Shown: positions 19,345-28,012, counted from the first letter of the stretch. The stretch is 64,000 bases of DNA from Methylobacterium aerolatum (GCF_022179085.1 NZ_BPQE01000025.1:47170-111169); one strand, 5' to 3'. Numbers and translations are program-made. The notes: a model not told the origin generated them from the letters alone.

Positions 19345-19438
19345 CCGTCCTTGCAAGCGCAGCGAAGCAATCCAGGGATCCGCCAACTCTGGAAGCGTCC
19401 CGCTGCCCTGGATTGCTTGGCTTCGCTCGCAAGGACGG
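19345..19438. repeat. Family A palindromic repeat, copy 2
   Basis: Left arm CCGTCCTTGCAAGCGCAGCG then AAGCAATCCAGGG; right arm CCCTGGATTGCTTGG then CTTCGCTCGCAAGGACGG. It lies between the convergent MFS and nudC genes, the only family A copy in a convergent junction. Downstream, 19460-19480 holds a short CTTTCCGGCCAAGCTCTCAG piece also seen near the copies at 23868 and 54246. Confidence 0.88.
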
Positions 19439-19514
19439 TAAGTGAGACGCGTCGTCGTGACCTTTCCGGCCAAGCTCTCAGGACGAGGGGAGAGGGAGGG
19501 GCGCGGCGTTTCGC

Positions 19515-20417
19515 TCAGCCCTCCACGAATTCCCGCATCAGGAAGTGCGCGATGGCCATGGGCGGGGGCGACTGGATGCCCTCGGGATGGGTCCCGGCGA
19601 GCATCCCCGCCACCGCCGCGCGGTCGAACCAGCGGGCATCCTCCAGCTCCGCAGGATCGGTGACGATGTCCTCGTCCAGCGCCTCGGCGACGCAGCCGAG
19701 CATCAGGGAGGAGGGGAAGGGCCAGGGCTGCGAGGTCCGGTAGGAGACGGCGCCGACGCGGATCCGCGTCTCCTCGAACACCTCGCGCCGCACCGCCCCC
19801 TCGATGGTCTCGCCGGGTTCGAGGAAACCCGCGAGGCAGGAGAACATGTGCGGCCGGAAATGCGGGCCGCGCCCGAGGAGGCAGCGGTCGCCCCGGCGCA
19901 CGAGCATGATCACCACGGGATCGACCCGGGGAAAGTGGTGGGCGGAGCAGGAGGGGCATTCCCGCCGGAAGCCCCCCGCCTTGGCCGCCGTCGCCGTCCC
20001 GCATTGGGCGCAGAAGCGATGACGGCCGTGCCAGTCGAGCATCGACTTGGCCACCGCGAGCAGGCCCAGTTCCTCCGGCTCCACCACCCCGTCGGTGGCG
20101 ATGCTGCGCAGGTCGAGGAGGCGGTCGCCCGCCGTCTCGGCCGAGGCGGCGGCGTCCGCGGGCAGCGCGGCGGCGAAGACCGGGCGCCCGTCCCAGCGGC
20201 CGAGGAAGATGGTCTCGGTGCGGTCCCCGGCCGCCGGCAGCGCCGCCGCCGCATCGAGGAGGGCCGTACCGCCCGCCAGAACGAGCTTGTCGCCGGCCAT
20301 CAGGACGAGGGCGGTGCCCGGCGCGTCGAGGGAGGGCACCGCCTCCTCGGGCTGCTCGGACGAATGCCGCTCGAGCCGGTTGCGGGTGAAACCGAGGGTC
20401 AGCAGGGGATCGGTCAT
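19515..20417 (-). CDS. nudC: NAD(H) diphosphatase (Nudix)
   Basis: A Nudix hydrolase that cleaves NADH/NAD to NMN(H) and AMP and may act on NAD-capped RNA. A zinc ribbon is formed by C136, C139, C154 and C157. The Nudix box runs 197-219 (GFLEPGETIEGAVRREVFEE) and is followed by SQPWPFP at 229-235, the array diagnostic of NADH pyrophosphatases. The 300-aa length starts at the ATG at 20417; the frame extends upstream into the HIT gene without a better start. It lies 5 bp after the HIT gene, so the two form an operon. Confidence 0.95.
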   Translation of the reverse strand: MTDPLLTLGFTRNRLERHSSEQPEEAVPSLDAPGTALVLMAGDKLVLAGGTALLDAAAALPAAGDRTETIFLGRWDGRPVFAAALPADAAASAETAGDRLLDLRSIATDGVVEPEELGLLAVAKSMLDWHGRHRFCAQCGTATAAKAGGFRRECPSCSAHHFPRVDPVVIMLVRRGDRCLLGRGPHFRPHMFSCLAGFLEPGETIEGAVRREVFEETRIRVGAVSYRTSQPWPFPSSLMLGCVAEALDEDIVTDPAELEDARWFDRAAVAGMLAGTHPEGIQSPPPMAIAHFLMREFVEG

Positions 20418-20422
20418 CGGGA

Positions 20423-20857
20423 TCAGGCCGCCGCGAACAGGGCGCCGGCGCGCTCGGCGAGCTGGGCGCGGGCGTGGAGGGGGTAGGGGGTCCGGGTGCC
20501 GAAGCCCCAGACCGGGCCGGGCCATGCCGGATCGGACCGGAACCGGCCGATCACGTGGACATGGAGCTGGGCCACCATGTTGCCCAGCGCCCCGACGTTG
20601 ATCTTGTCGGGCTTGGCCAGCGCCTGCATCACCCCGGCCGCCATCCGGATCTCCCGCCACAGGGTCGCGGCCTCGTCCTCGGGGAGGTCGGTGATCTCGC
20701 TGGCGCCCGCCACGCGCGGGACGAGGATCAGCCAGGGGAAGCGGGCGTCGTCCATCAGAAGCACCCGCGACAGGGCGAGGTCACCGAGATGGACGGTGTC
20801 GGCGGACAGGCGCGGATCGAGGGCGAAATCGGGCTCGGGACAGGCGGGATCGGTCAT
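20423..20857 (-). CDS. HIT family protein
   Basis: A histidine-triad nucleotide-binding protein of 144 aa. The motif is QLHVHVIGR: H99 and H101 are present while the third triad position is Ile103, a variant I recall as common in proteobacterial HIT paralogues. I chose ATG 20857 (MTDPACPEPDF) over an in-frame ATG 18 bp upstream; a TATACA element just upstream (20866-20871 on the complementary strand) would place transcription very near the start codon. Probable substrates are dinucleotides or nucleotide conjugates. Co-operonic with nudC, another nucleotide hydrolase. Confidence 0.88.
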   Translation of the reverse strand: MTDPACPEPDFALDPRLSADTVHLGDLALSRVLLMDDARFPWLILVPRVAGASEITDLPEDEAATLWREIRMAAGVMQALAKPDKINVGALGNMVAQLHVHVIGRFRSDPAWPGPVWGFGTRTPYPLHARAQLAERAGALFAAA

Positions 20858-20908
20858 CCCGCCTGTATAGAGCATTTTCGGCGGAGGGAGGTCCCTCCGC
20901 TCCCGCCC

Positions 20909-21532
20909 TCACAGGGTCGGCACGGTGCCCTGGCGGCCGACGATCACCGTGCCCGCCTCCAGGCCGCCGTCCTTCGCGGAGGTGGTGAAAACCGAGACCG
21001 GCGCGCCGGGGACGAGCAGCGCCTTCTCGCCGGGGGCCACCTGCGTCACCGGCGTCCCCTTGGGGATCTCGAAGGCGGTGCGGTCGCCGCTCTGATCGCT
21101 CTTGAAGGTCAGGCTGACGCGGCGGTCCTCCGTGCCCGACAGGTCGGTGACCCAGCCGCCGGTGAGGGTCGCGCCGGGCTCCGTGTCCCAGGGCTGCCGC
21201 CCCGCCGCGAAGCCGCGCTCGGAGGGGGAGAACAGCGTCACCCGCTGGGCCTTCCCCGTGCCGGGGACATCGATGACGGTGAGATAGCTCTCCGGCTTGA
21301 TGTCCCGCAGGCGGGCTCCGGTGGCGGTGAAGACCTGGGTCAGGGGGTCCATCGCCACCGTGATGGTGCTGCCGCTGCGCCGCCGGACCGTGAGCATGTC
21401 GCCGTCGCGGGATTCCACCGTGCCCCGAAACCGCTGGGTGGAGGGGGCGGGCTTGCCCGGCTGCGCCAGGGCCGGCGTCACGGCGGGGGCGGCGACGAGG
21501 AGCGCGGCGACGACGGAGAGAGTGCGGATCAC
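20909..21532 (-). CDS. Exported DUF5666-like protein
   Basis: A 207-aa protein with a clear Sec signal peptide, MIRTLSVVAALLVAAPAVTPALAQ, cleaved after the AxA at about residue 23. The mature part has beta-rich repeats such as FRGTVESRDGDMLTVRRRSG and DPLTQVFTATGARLRDIKPE, a pattern like DUF5666 (OB-fold-like) periplasmic proteins. No catalytic motif is visible. It lies 51 bp upstream (in genome order) of the HIT gene on the same strand, so it may be transcribed ahead of it. Function unknown. Confidence 0.7.
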   Translation of the reverse strand: MIRTLSVVAALLVAAPAVTPALAQPGKPAPSTQRFRGTVESRDGDMLTVRRRSGSTITVAMDPLTQVFTATGARLRDIKPESYLTVIDVPGTGKAQRVTLFSPSERGFAAGRQPWDTEPGATLTGGWVTDLSGTEDRRVSLTFKSDQSGDRTAFEIPKGTPVTQVAPGEKALLVPGAPVSVFTTSAKDGGLEAGTVIVGRQGTVPTL

Positions 21533-21677
21533 GGTGATTCCTCGGCCTGATCTGGCGGGGCCCGCCGGCTCCCGAACGTGGCCGTCGGCGGGGGGTTCCT
21601 CCAGAACGAACGGGGAGCCTGCCTCCGCAATCCCGCCTGCCCTTCGCCCGCCGCCCTCCTGCGACGCGCGCGCCCGC

Positions 21678-22541
21678 TCAATGCGCCATCAGCACCGGCA
21701 TGTCCGCCTGGGCCAGGACGTGGCTCGTCACGCCGCCAAAAATCATCTGGCGCAGGCGGCTCTGGGTGTAGGCGCCCTTGATCAGCAGGTCGCAGCCGAA
21801 CTCCTTGGCCTCGCTGAGGAAGGTCTCGCCGGGGGTGCGCCGCCCGGTGGGCAGGGCGCGGTGGGTGGTGGCGACGCCCTCGCAGGCGAGCGACTGGGCG
21901 AGATCCTGGGCGCTCGGGCCCGGCACCATGCCGCCCTCGACGCTGAGCACCAGCACCCGCGAGGCCCGGCGCAGGAAGGGCATGGCGAAGGCCACCGCGC
22001 GGGCGGTCTCGGTGGAGCCGTTCCAGGCGATCAGCACGGCGTCGCCGAGGCTGGTCGGCGGGGTCGGCGGGGCCAGCAGGATCGGCTTGCCGCTCTCGAA
22101 CAGGGCGGTCTCGAAGGTGGTCATCCGGGGGGCGTCGTCCCCCGATCCGGGACGGCCGACGATGGTCGCGGAGAACAGGCGGGCGTACTGCCCGAGGAAG
22201 GCGTCGCCGGTGGGCACGTCCTGCCGCCATCGGTAGCGGGGGCCCGCCTCCATCACCTTCTCCGGGTTGCATTGCCCGTCCCGGGGGTGGCGGGGGATGC
22301 CGGCGGCGTCCATCGCCGCGATGAAGCGCGAGCCCGCCTCCTCGGCCTCGGCGAGGTCGGCCTCCTCGTCGCGCAGCCACGTCATGCCGCCGACCATGTC
22401 GACGGGGACGTATTCGGCCAGCGCCGGACGGAGGGAGACGCCCTCGATCAGGCTGCCGAACCGGCTCGCGGCGAGGCGGGTGGTCTCGAAGACGGAGGGC
22501 AGCGCGGCGTGCATCGCCACGGGTACGAGCAGGGTCTTCAT
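21678..22541 (-). CDS. Universal stress protein (UspA family, tandem type)
   Basis: A 287-aa protein starting MKTLLVPVAMHAALPSVF. The C-terminal half is a recognisable Usp domain, with AVLIAWNGSTETARAVAFAMPFL, LVLSVEGG and the ending KGAYTQSRLRQMIFGGVTSHVL followed by PVLMAH, containing the G-x2-x9-G-S/T-like ATP-loop region. The N-terminal half is more divergent, as in tandem Usp proteins of alphaproteobacteria. The frame is open far upstream but only the ATG at 22541 gives a family-like start. Role: stress endurance, molecular function unclear. Confidence 0.85.
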   Translation of the reverse strand: MKTLLVPVAMHAALPSVFETTRLAASRFGSLIEGVSLRPALAEYVPVDMVGGMTWLRDEEADLAEAEEAGSRFIAAMDAAGIPRHPRDGQCNPEKVMEAGPRYRWRQDVPTGDAFLGQYARLFSATIVGRPGSGDDAPRMTTFETALFESGKPILLAPPTPPTSLGDAVLIAWNGSTETARAVAFAMPFLRRASRVLVLSVEGGMVPGPSAQDLAQSLACEGVATTHRALPTGRRTPGETFLSEAKEFGCDLLIKGAYTQSRLRQMIFGGVTSHVLAQADMPVLMAH

Positions 22542-22588
22542 CGCGTCGGCCTCCGGCCTGCCATCTCGGGTCGAGTCGTGGTCGGACG

Positions 22589-23728
22589 CTAGCGATCCCC
22601 GGTTCCCATGGGAACTGCCCCGGGCCTTGCCCCCACACGGTTTTGCGGCGGCGCCAGCCGGGCGCGGAGATGGCGGGTGAGGGGCGCCTCGACGACGCGG
22701 TGGACCGCCAGCGCGGCGACCACGGCGGCCAGCACCAGCCCGAGGAGGCTGCCCCAGGGATGGAGCGGCCCGGCGAGGCCGAGACGGACCAGCCCCTCCC
22801 GTCCGGCCCGCAGGGCGAAGGGGTGGACGAGATACAGGGCGTAGGACGCATCGCCGAGCCGCGCGAGCGCCCGCATGGGGACGGGGAGGGCGGTCTCGGC
22901 GGCCGGGGACCGGGCGGGGCCCAGCGCGGCGGCGGCCACGAGGGCGAGGGCCGGCAGGCCGGCGAGCAGCGGCCGGGCGAACCCCGGCACCTCGGCCGCG
23001 CCGTCGAGATGCCAGGCCGCCAGGGCGAACCCGGCGAGGCCGAGCCCGGCGAGCCCCAGCCTCACGGGGCCGGGCAGGCGCAGGCCCGCCGCCCGCGCGA
23101 GACCGAGCCCGGCGCCGAGGGCGAATTCGAGCACGATCGGGTCGGCCCAGAAGGCCAGGGGCAAGGGGAGGGGAACCATGAGGCCGAGGGCCACGAGCCC
23201 TGCGAGCGCGGCCACCAGCCAGCCCACCGCGCCCCGAAGCCCGAAGCCGAGGCCCAGGACGAACAGGACATAGAAGAAGAACTCGGCATTGAGCGTCCAG
23301 CCGAGACCGTAGAGGGGCTGCACGCTGCCGTCCGGCCGGGCCATCGGCCAGAACAGGAAGGAGGCCGCCACGAAGGCCGGATCGCGCACCAGCGCCCCCG
23401 CCTCGCTGAGCAGACCCGGCGCCGCGAGCGCGAGGCCGCCGTAGAGGAGGGTCGCGAGCCAGTAGAGCGGCACCACGCGGGCGATGCGGTGCGAGAGGAA
23501 GCGCCACCGCCCGCCAGGCCGCCCGGCCAGGCTCCGGCTCGCATGGACGATCACGAAGCCGGAGATCACGAAGAACAGGTCCACCCCCGCCCACCACGGC
23601 AGGAGAGTCCCCGGCGCGAGGGCGTCACCCGCCCCCCGCGCGGCCATCAGGTCGACCTCGTGCCGCGCGTGGTGCCACACCACCATCAGCGCGGCGACGG
23701 CCCGCAGGATCTGGATGGGGACGAGCAT
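22589..23728 (-). CDS. Membrane acyltransferase (acyltransferase-3 / OafA-like)
   Basis: A 379-aa integral membrane acyltransferase. It opens MLVPIQILRAVAALMVVWHH with the conserved His of the family, followed by WWAGVDLFFVISGFVIVH and RIARVVPLYWLATLLYG, characteristic of acyltransferase-3 proteins that O-acetylate or O-acylate surface polysaccharide or peptidoglycan. About ten hydrophobic helices are visible. The ATG at 23728 was chosen for the family N-terminus. It is 47 bp upstream of the usp gene on the same strand. The acceptor is unknown. Confidence 0.9.
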   Translation of the reverse strand: MLVPIQILRAVAALMVVWHHARHEVDLMAARGAGDALAPGTLLPWWAGVDLFFVISGFVIVHASRSLAGRPGGRWRFLSHRIARVVPLYWLATLLYGGLALAAPGLLSEAGALVRDPAFVAASFLFWPMARPDGSVQPLYGLGWTLNAEFFFYVLFVLGLGFGLRGAVGWLVAALAGLVALGLMVPLPLPLAFWADPIVLEFALGAGLGLARAAGLRLPGPVRLGLAGLGLAGFALAAWHLDGAAEVPGFARPLLAGLPALALVAAAALGPARSPAAETALPVPMRALARLGDASYALYLVHPFALRAGREGLVRLGLAGPLHPWGSLLGLVLAAVVAALAVHRVVEAPLTRHLRARLAPPQNRVGARPGAVPMGTGDR

Positions 23729-24188
23729 GGGGAACGGGGGCCGGACTCCGGGACGGACGGCCCTTGTGGGACGCCGCCCCCGGCCCCGCAAGCCGCCCCG
23801 AGACGGTGCCCGCAAGGATGGTGGCGCCCTCGGCCCGGCCCCGTCCTGAGCGTCCGGCCGGAAGGGTCGTCGCTCGCAAAGACGAGGAGGGCTTCCTGGG
23901 CCGCCAGGACCTTTCCGGCCAGACACTCAGGATGACGGAGGGGGACGGGGGGACTGACGTGCGGGGCCTTGCCGTAGGTGTGGGACGTCGGCGCCCCGCG
24001 ACGCTGCCAGACCATCTCATGCGTTGGGAATGCTCATCTTTTTGTCATTCAACTGGCGATTGGGAGAGGAACAATCTCCGATAGGCCCCGTTGACAGGGC
24101 ATATCCGGCGCCGCGTGCCGGGGACCGCTCGGTTCCGCACGCCCCTCTACCGTCTTGCGCCGGTCCTCTCATACGATGAGGTCTCTTG
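23729..24188. other. 460-bp intergenic region with half of a family A-type repeat
   Basis: No gene seen. The stretch 23868-23940 is the reverse complement of the sequence flanking the family A copy at 54246 (shared core CCAGGACCTTTCCGGCCAG and CGCTCGCAAAGACGAGGAGG), but the second A arm is missing. The right part, 24030-24100, is comparatively AT-rich and holds a perfect TTGACA at 24091-24096. No convincing -10 hexamer lies at the right distance. The promoter of the following exported protein is probably here. Confidence 0.5.
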
Positions 24189-24887
24189 ATGCTCAGGAAT
24201 ACACTCGCCGCCTCCGCGATGGTGCTCGCCATCTCGTCTCCCGCCTTCGCCCAGCAGAGCGATTTCCGGATGGACGCGATGCAGGCGAACGCCTTCGAGG
24301 TGCAGTCGGCGCAGATCGCCCTGCAGAAGTCGCGCAACCCGAAGATCCGCACCTACGCCCAGGAGTCCCTGCGTGACCACCGCGCGGCGAACGTCGCCCT
24401 CTCCGGCGGCGCCACCGGCGCGATGGCGGACGGCGGCCCGATCGGCGGCCTGATCACGGCGCCCCTCGCGGTGGCCGGCGGTGCGGTCGGCGCGGGCGTC
24501 GGCGCGGCGACGGGCGTCGTGGGCGGCACGCTCCAGGGTGGCCCGGTCGGCGGCCTCCAGGGCCTCGGCAACGGCGCGGCGCAGGGCGCGGCGGCAGGGA
24601 GCCAGCTCGGTGGCGCGGGCGTGATGAGCACGGGTGCCAGCACGATGGTGGCGCCGAACGCGCAGCAGCAGGCGATGCTCGCCGAGTTGCAGGCGGCTCC
24701 GGCCGGTGCCCGGTTCGACCGGCTCTACGTCCAGCAGCAGCTGCAGGCGCACCAGATGGTGATCGGCATGACCCAGGCCTACGCCCAGGGCGGCCCCAAC
24801 CCGGCCCTGCGGACCTACGCCCAGCAGGCCCTGCCGTCCCTGGAGCACCACTACTCCATGCTGCAGCGGATGCCGCGCTCGATGTAA
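24189..24887 (+). CDS. Exported DUF4142-like protein split by a Gly/Ala-rich insert
   Basis: A 232-aa protein with signal peptide MLRNTLAASAMVLAISSPAFA. Residues 25-70 (MQANAFEVQSAQIALQKSRN, TYAQESLRDH) match the first half of a ferritin-like DUF4142 domain. Residues 160-225 (RFDRLYVQQQLQAHQMVIGM, TYAQQALPSLEHHYSML) match the second half. Between them lies about 80 residues of Gly/Ala-rich sequence with glycine-zipper character. Start ATG 24189 is preferred over TTG 24186; GAGG lies just upstream. A bidirectional terminator follows. Cellular role unknown; periplasmic or outer-envelope location inferred. Confidence 0.75.
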   Translation: MLRNTLAASAMVLAISSPAFAQQSDFRMDAMQANAFEVQSAQIALQKSRNPKIRTYAQESLRDHRAANVALSGGATGAMADGGPIGGLITAPLAVAGGAVGAGVGAATGVVGGTLQGGPVGGLQGLGNGAAQGAAAGSQLGGAGVMSTGASTMVAPNAQQQAMLAELQAAPAGARFDRLYVQQQLQAHQMVIGMTQAYAQGGPNPALRTYAQQALPSLEHHYSMLQRMPRSM

Positions 24888-24908
24888 TCGGGCGGTCTCG
24901 CTGAAAAA

Positions 24909-24945
24909 CGAGGGCGGCGGGTCGAGGGACCCGCCGCCCTTTTTC
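24909..24945. terminator. Bidirectional intrinsic terminator
   Basis: An 11-bp GC-rich stem, GGGCGGCGGGT / ACCCGCCGCCC with a short loop, is followed by TTTTT on + and flanked by AAAAA on the left, so it can end transcription from both sides. It lies between the convergent DUF4142-like and carbonic anhydrase genes. Confidence 0.9.
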
Positions 24946-25008
24946 CATCGGCCCTTCACCGGAGGAACGGGGGGCGGCGCGCGCCGCCCACCGCCGACCT
25001 TTTCGGCC

Positions 25009-25674
25009 TCAGTTGCAGGAAATGGTGTCGGAGGGGCGCAGCGCCCGGCCGGCCGCGTCCGTCGCCGGGCCGAAATCGCCGGTCTCGGGGTTGCGAACCA
25101 GGAGCTGCCCGTTGGCGATGCCGAAATGCGCGCCGTGGAGGTGCAGCTCGCCCGCGTCCATCGCCTCCTTCACGAAGGGGAAGGTGGTGAGGTTCTCCAG
25201 GCTCTGGCTCACCATCGCGTGCTCCAAGCGGGTCAGGTAGTCCGGCGCGCTGGAATCACCCGCCTTGGCCTCGGCCGGGGCGACGAGGGAGGTCCACTTG
25301 CCGATGAAGTTGCCCTTCGACAGGGGCTCGGCCTTGGTGGCGTAGGCCTTGATGCCACCGCAGGTGGCGTGGCCGAGCACCACGATGTGCTTCACCTTCA
25401 GGCCGACCACCGCGAACTCGATGGCCGCCGAGGTGCCGTGGTAGTCGCCGCCGGTCTCGTAGACGGGCACGATGTTGGCCACGTTGCGGATCACGAACAA
25501 TTCGCCCGGCCCCGCGTCGAAGATCGCCTCCGGCGCCACGCGGCTGTCGCAGCAGCTGATCACCAGCACCTCTGGGGCTTGGCTGGTCGCCAGATCCTGG
25601 AAGCGGCGGCTTTCCTCGGGGAAGCGGCCGGACAGGAACGAGCGGTATCCGTCGGTGAGCGCGGTCGGAAACAT
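25009..25674 (-). CDS. Beta-class carbonic anhydrase
   Basis: A zinc enzyme interconverting CO2 and bicarbonate, 221 aa. Zinc ligands are C42, H102 and C105 (SCCDSR and GHATCGG) with the D43-R45 dyad; VIRNVANIVP and GTSAAIEFAV are also conserved. The ATG at 25674 gives MFPTALTDGYRSFLSGRF, typical of the family. Length is normal. It is transcribed toward the terminator at 24909. No partner genes are adjacent, so the role is probably bicarbonate supply for carboxylases. Confidence 0.95.
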   Translation of the reverse strand: MFPTALTDGYRSFLSGRFPEESRRFQDLATSQAPEVLVISCCDSRVAPEAIFDAGPGELFVIRNVANIVPVYETGGDYHGTSAAIEFAVVGLKVKHIVVLGHATCGGIKAYATKAEPLSKGNFIGKWTSLVAPAEAKAGDSSAPDYLTRLEHAMVSQSLENLTTFPFVKEAMDAGELHLHGAHFGIANGQLLVRNPETGDFGPATDAAGRALRPSDTISCN

Positions 25675-25713
25675 TGTCTCTCCTCTTGGACGCAGCGTGT
25701 GCTGCAGTGCGAA

Positions 25714-26217
25714 TTAGGGGTTGTGCCAGTTCAGAACGGTTGGAGCCGCTTGCGTCATCCCGGAGACGACGTGCGCGACGACACCGGCGAGCCCGGCGGG
25801 CTCGATCCGGGCCTGCGTCGCCTGCAATTCGGCCAGGGTCCACCAGCGGGTGCCGACGAGGGGGTTGTCCTCGGTGGCCGCGAGCTGGCTCGTGTCGATC
25901 CGGTCGTCGGGCAGGCGGACGAGGAAGTAGCGCTCCCGGGCGTCGCGGGATTGCTTGAACAGGTGGAAGGGCCCGTCGCAGGACGCGACCTGCGGGCCGA
26001 TCACCGCGTCGCCCCGCCCGATCTCCTCGCCGAGTTCCCGGGCGCAGGCGGTGACGTGATCCTCCCCCGGCTCCAGCCCGCCCCCCGGCATGAACCAGAA
26101 ATGGAGCGGGCCGCCGTCCGGGCGCGTGGCGTGGACCGAGACGTACTCGATCAGCAGCAGCCGGTCGGCGGGGTCGAGGACGATGGCGCGGGCGATGTGG
26201 CGGACGGGCAGGCTCAT
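25714..26217 (-). CDS. Nudix hydrolase
   Basis: A 167-aa Nudix-fold pyrophosphohydrolase. The Nudix box is complete: GGLEPGEDHVTACARELGEE followed by IGR, fitting G-x5-E-x7-REL-x-EE-x-G. The region FWFMPGGG precedes it. Start ATG 26217 (MSLPVRHIARAIVLDP) was chosen over an in-frame ATG that would add a proline-rich 23-residue leader. Substrate not predictable. It lies 39 bp from the carbonic anhydrase start on the same strand, so co-transcription is possible. Confidence 0.88.
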   Translation of the reverse strand: MSLPVRHIARAIVLDPADRLLLIEYVSVHATRPDGGPLHFWFMPGGGLEPGEDHVTACARELGEEIGRGDAVIGPQVASCDGPFHLFKQSRDARERYFLVRLPDDRIDTSQLAATEDNPLVGTRWWTLAELQATQARIEPAGLAGVVAHVVSGMTQAAPTVLNWHNP

Positions 26218-26296
26218 GGCCGGAATGTAGGGCGGCGGCGGGCGAGGGAAGACACCGTGTCGCGGCCCGCGCGGCGCTTTTTTCACAGGCCCCCGC

Positions 26297-27043
26297 TCAG
26301 GGGGGAAGGCCGCGCGGCGCCGGGGCCCAGATGACGACGGGCAGGCCGTGGCCGTCCCGCTCCGGGGGATCGGGCAGGGCCTGCGCCCGGCCGAGCAGGA
26401 TGTCCCGGGCGGTGACGAGGCCCGCGAGCGCGTCGAGATGGTCGTCGGCGGGAATGCCGGGCGTCCGCGTGGCGATCAGCGCCGCCGGCAGGCCGGCCCC
26501 GGCGAGCAGGTCCCGCCGCAGGGCGAGACCCTCCCGGCGGCGCGGCCCCTTCTTCGGCAGGCCCAGCGGCTTCAGACCGTTGAGCGCGTGGAAGGCGACC
26601 TCCGGGTGGATCTCGTGCAGGCGCTCCCGCAGGTCCGGCCTCTCCCGTAGGAGGGTGTCGGCCTCGCGGACGTAGCGGAAGATGTTGAACCCCTGGATCG
26701 AGGGCGCGAAGGGCGGCGCGCTCGCGGCGCGCGACAGGGCCTTCGCCCCGTCGTAGTCGGCGGCGTAGACGGCCGCCCGGGGCGGCATCGGGAAGACGCT
26801 GGACCGGGCGGGCCCGAGGCGCGCCCGCGCGGCCCGGTCGGCGGCCCGGCCGCCGCCAAGGACGCGGTCGGGCAGGCCGATCGGCACGTCGATGCCGACG
26901 ATCAGCGGCGCCTCCGGCCCGTCGAGGAGGGCGGCGACCGACTCGAACCGGGCGCAGCGGAAGCGTGCGGGATCGTCGAGGTCGAGGAGCGCCCCCGCCC
27001 AGGCGCCCCGGCATCCGTCGAGACCCGCGATCCAGCGCGTCAT
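26297..27043 (-). CDS. DUF429 family protein
   Basis: A 248-aa protein starting MTRWIAGLDGCRGAWAGALL, an RNase H-like fold opening seen in DUF429 proteins. Further family segments are IVGIDVPIGLPD, SSVFPMPPRAAVY, IHPEVAFHALNG and DDHLDALAGLVTA; the acidic residues (D in GLDGCRG, D in GIDVPIG, DDHLDAL) suggest a metal-dependent nuclease-like site. I take ATG 27043; the open frame upstream is not family-like. Molecular role unknown. Its 5' end is divergent from the CitE-like gene with an 83-bp shared upstream region. Confidence 0.85.
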   Translation of the reverse strand: MTRWIAGLDGCRGAWAGALLDLDDPARFRCARFESVAALLDGPEAPLIVGIDVPIGLPDRVLGGGRAADRAARARLGPARSSVFPMPPRAAVYAADYDGAKALSRAASAPPFAPSIQGFNIFRYVREADTLLRERPDLRERLHEIHPEVAFHALNGLKPLGLPKKGPRRREGLALRRDLLAGAGLPAALIATRTPGIPADDHLDALAGLVTARDILLGRAQALPDPPERDGHGLPVVIWAPAPRGLPP

Positions 27044-27126
27044 TCCCGCCTGCTCCTCCTTGCCCGAACCCGGCGCGCCGGGTATGCGCCCGGCGGGACG
27101 GGACCAGCCCGTCCGGGAGATCGGTG

Positions 27127-28008
27127 ATGAGCGAGATCCGTCCGCGCCGCAGCGTCCTCGCCATGCCCGGCTCCAACGCACGGGCGCTGGAGAAGGCCCG
27201 CAGCCTCCCCGCCGACGTGGTCCTGATCGACCTCGAGGACGGCACCGCCCCTGCCGCCAAGGCCGCCGCCCGCGCGGGCGTCGCGGCCGCCGTCGCGGCC
27301 CGGGGCTTCGGCGCCCGCGAGGTGGTGGTGCGGATCAACCCGCCCGAGACCGAGGACGGCGAGGCCGACCTCGCCGCCCTGGCCCCCGCCGGCCCCGACG
27401 CGGTGCTGGTGCCGAAGGTGCGCAGCTCCGATGCCCTGATCGCCGTGGGCTCCCGCCTGCGCCGCCTCGGAGCGCCCCCCGCCACCCGCGTCTGGGCGAT
27501 GATCGAGACGCCGATGGCCGTGGTGAACGCCGCCGAGATCGCCAGCGCCGCCCGCGACGTCGATGCCCGCCTCTCGGCCCTCGTCGTCGGGCCCAACGAC
27601 CTTCTGAAGGCCGGGCGCATCCCGCCGCCGGGCCGGGCCGCCCTGGTGCCGTGGCTGATGCAGGTGCTCGCCGCCGCCCGCGCCTACGAGATCGAGGCCA
27701 TCGACGGCGTCTACACGAACTTCAAGGACGAGGCCGGTTTCGCGGCCGAGTGCCGCCAGGGCCGGGAGTTCGGCTTCGACGGCAAGATGCTGATCCACCC
27801 GAGCCAGATCGGCCCGGCGAACGCCGCCTTCGGCCCCGGCGAGGACGAGGTGGCCGAGGCCCGCGCCATCGCCACCGCCTTCGACGCGCCGGAGACCCGC
27901 GAGTTGGGGGTCATCGCCGTCGCGGGGCGGATGGTGGAGCGGCTCCACGTGGAGGCCGCCCGGCGGACGCTGGCCATGGCCGAGGCCATCGAACGGCTCG
28001 GCGGCTGA
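27127..28008 (+). CDS. CitE-like CoA ester lyase / probable malyl-CoA thioesterase
   Basis: A 293-aa TIM-barrel protein of the HpcH/HpaI-CitE superfamily. Visible motifs are RRSVLAMPGSNARALEKARS (CoA-binding start), IDLEDGTAP with metal-binding acidic residues, VRINPPETEDG, MIETPMAVVNA with the catalytic glutamate, GPNDLLK and GKMLIHPSQIGPAN. The length and the N-terminus fit the CitE-like group that includes (3S)-malyl-CoA thioesterase (Mcl2) of Rhodobacter; malyl-CoA or citramalyl-CoA lyase is also possible. Start ATG 27127 follows GGTG. dut begins 4 bp after the stop. Confidence 0.8.
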   Translation: MSEIRPRRSVLAMPGSNARALEKARSLPADVVLIDLEDGTAPAAKAAARAGVAAAVAARGFGAREVVVRINPPETEDGEADLAALAPAGPDAVLVPKVRSSDALIAVGSRLRRLGAPPATRVWAMIETPMAVVNAAEIASAARDVDARLSALVVGPNDLLKAGRIPPPGRAALVPWLMQVLAAARAYEIEAIDGVYTNFKDEAGFAAECRQGREFGFDGKMLIHPSQIGPANAAFGPGEDEVAEARAIATAFDAPETRELGVIAVAGRMVERLHVEAARRTLAMAEAIERLGG

Positions 28009-28012
28009 GGCG

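Noticed and set aside
24091-24096. Perfect TTGACA as a promoter for the DUF4142-like gene
   Set aside because: No acceptable -10 hexamer lies 16-18 bp downstream, so it is noted only as part of the intergenic region.
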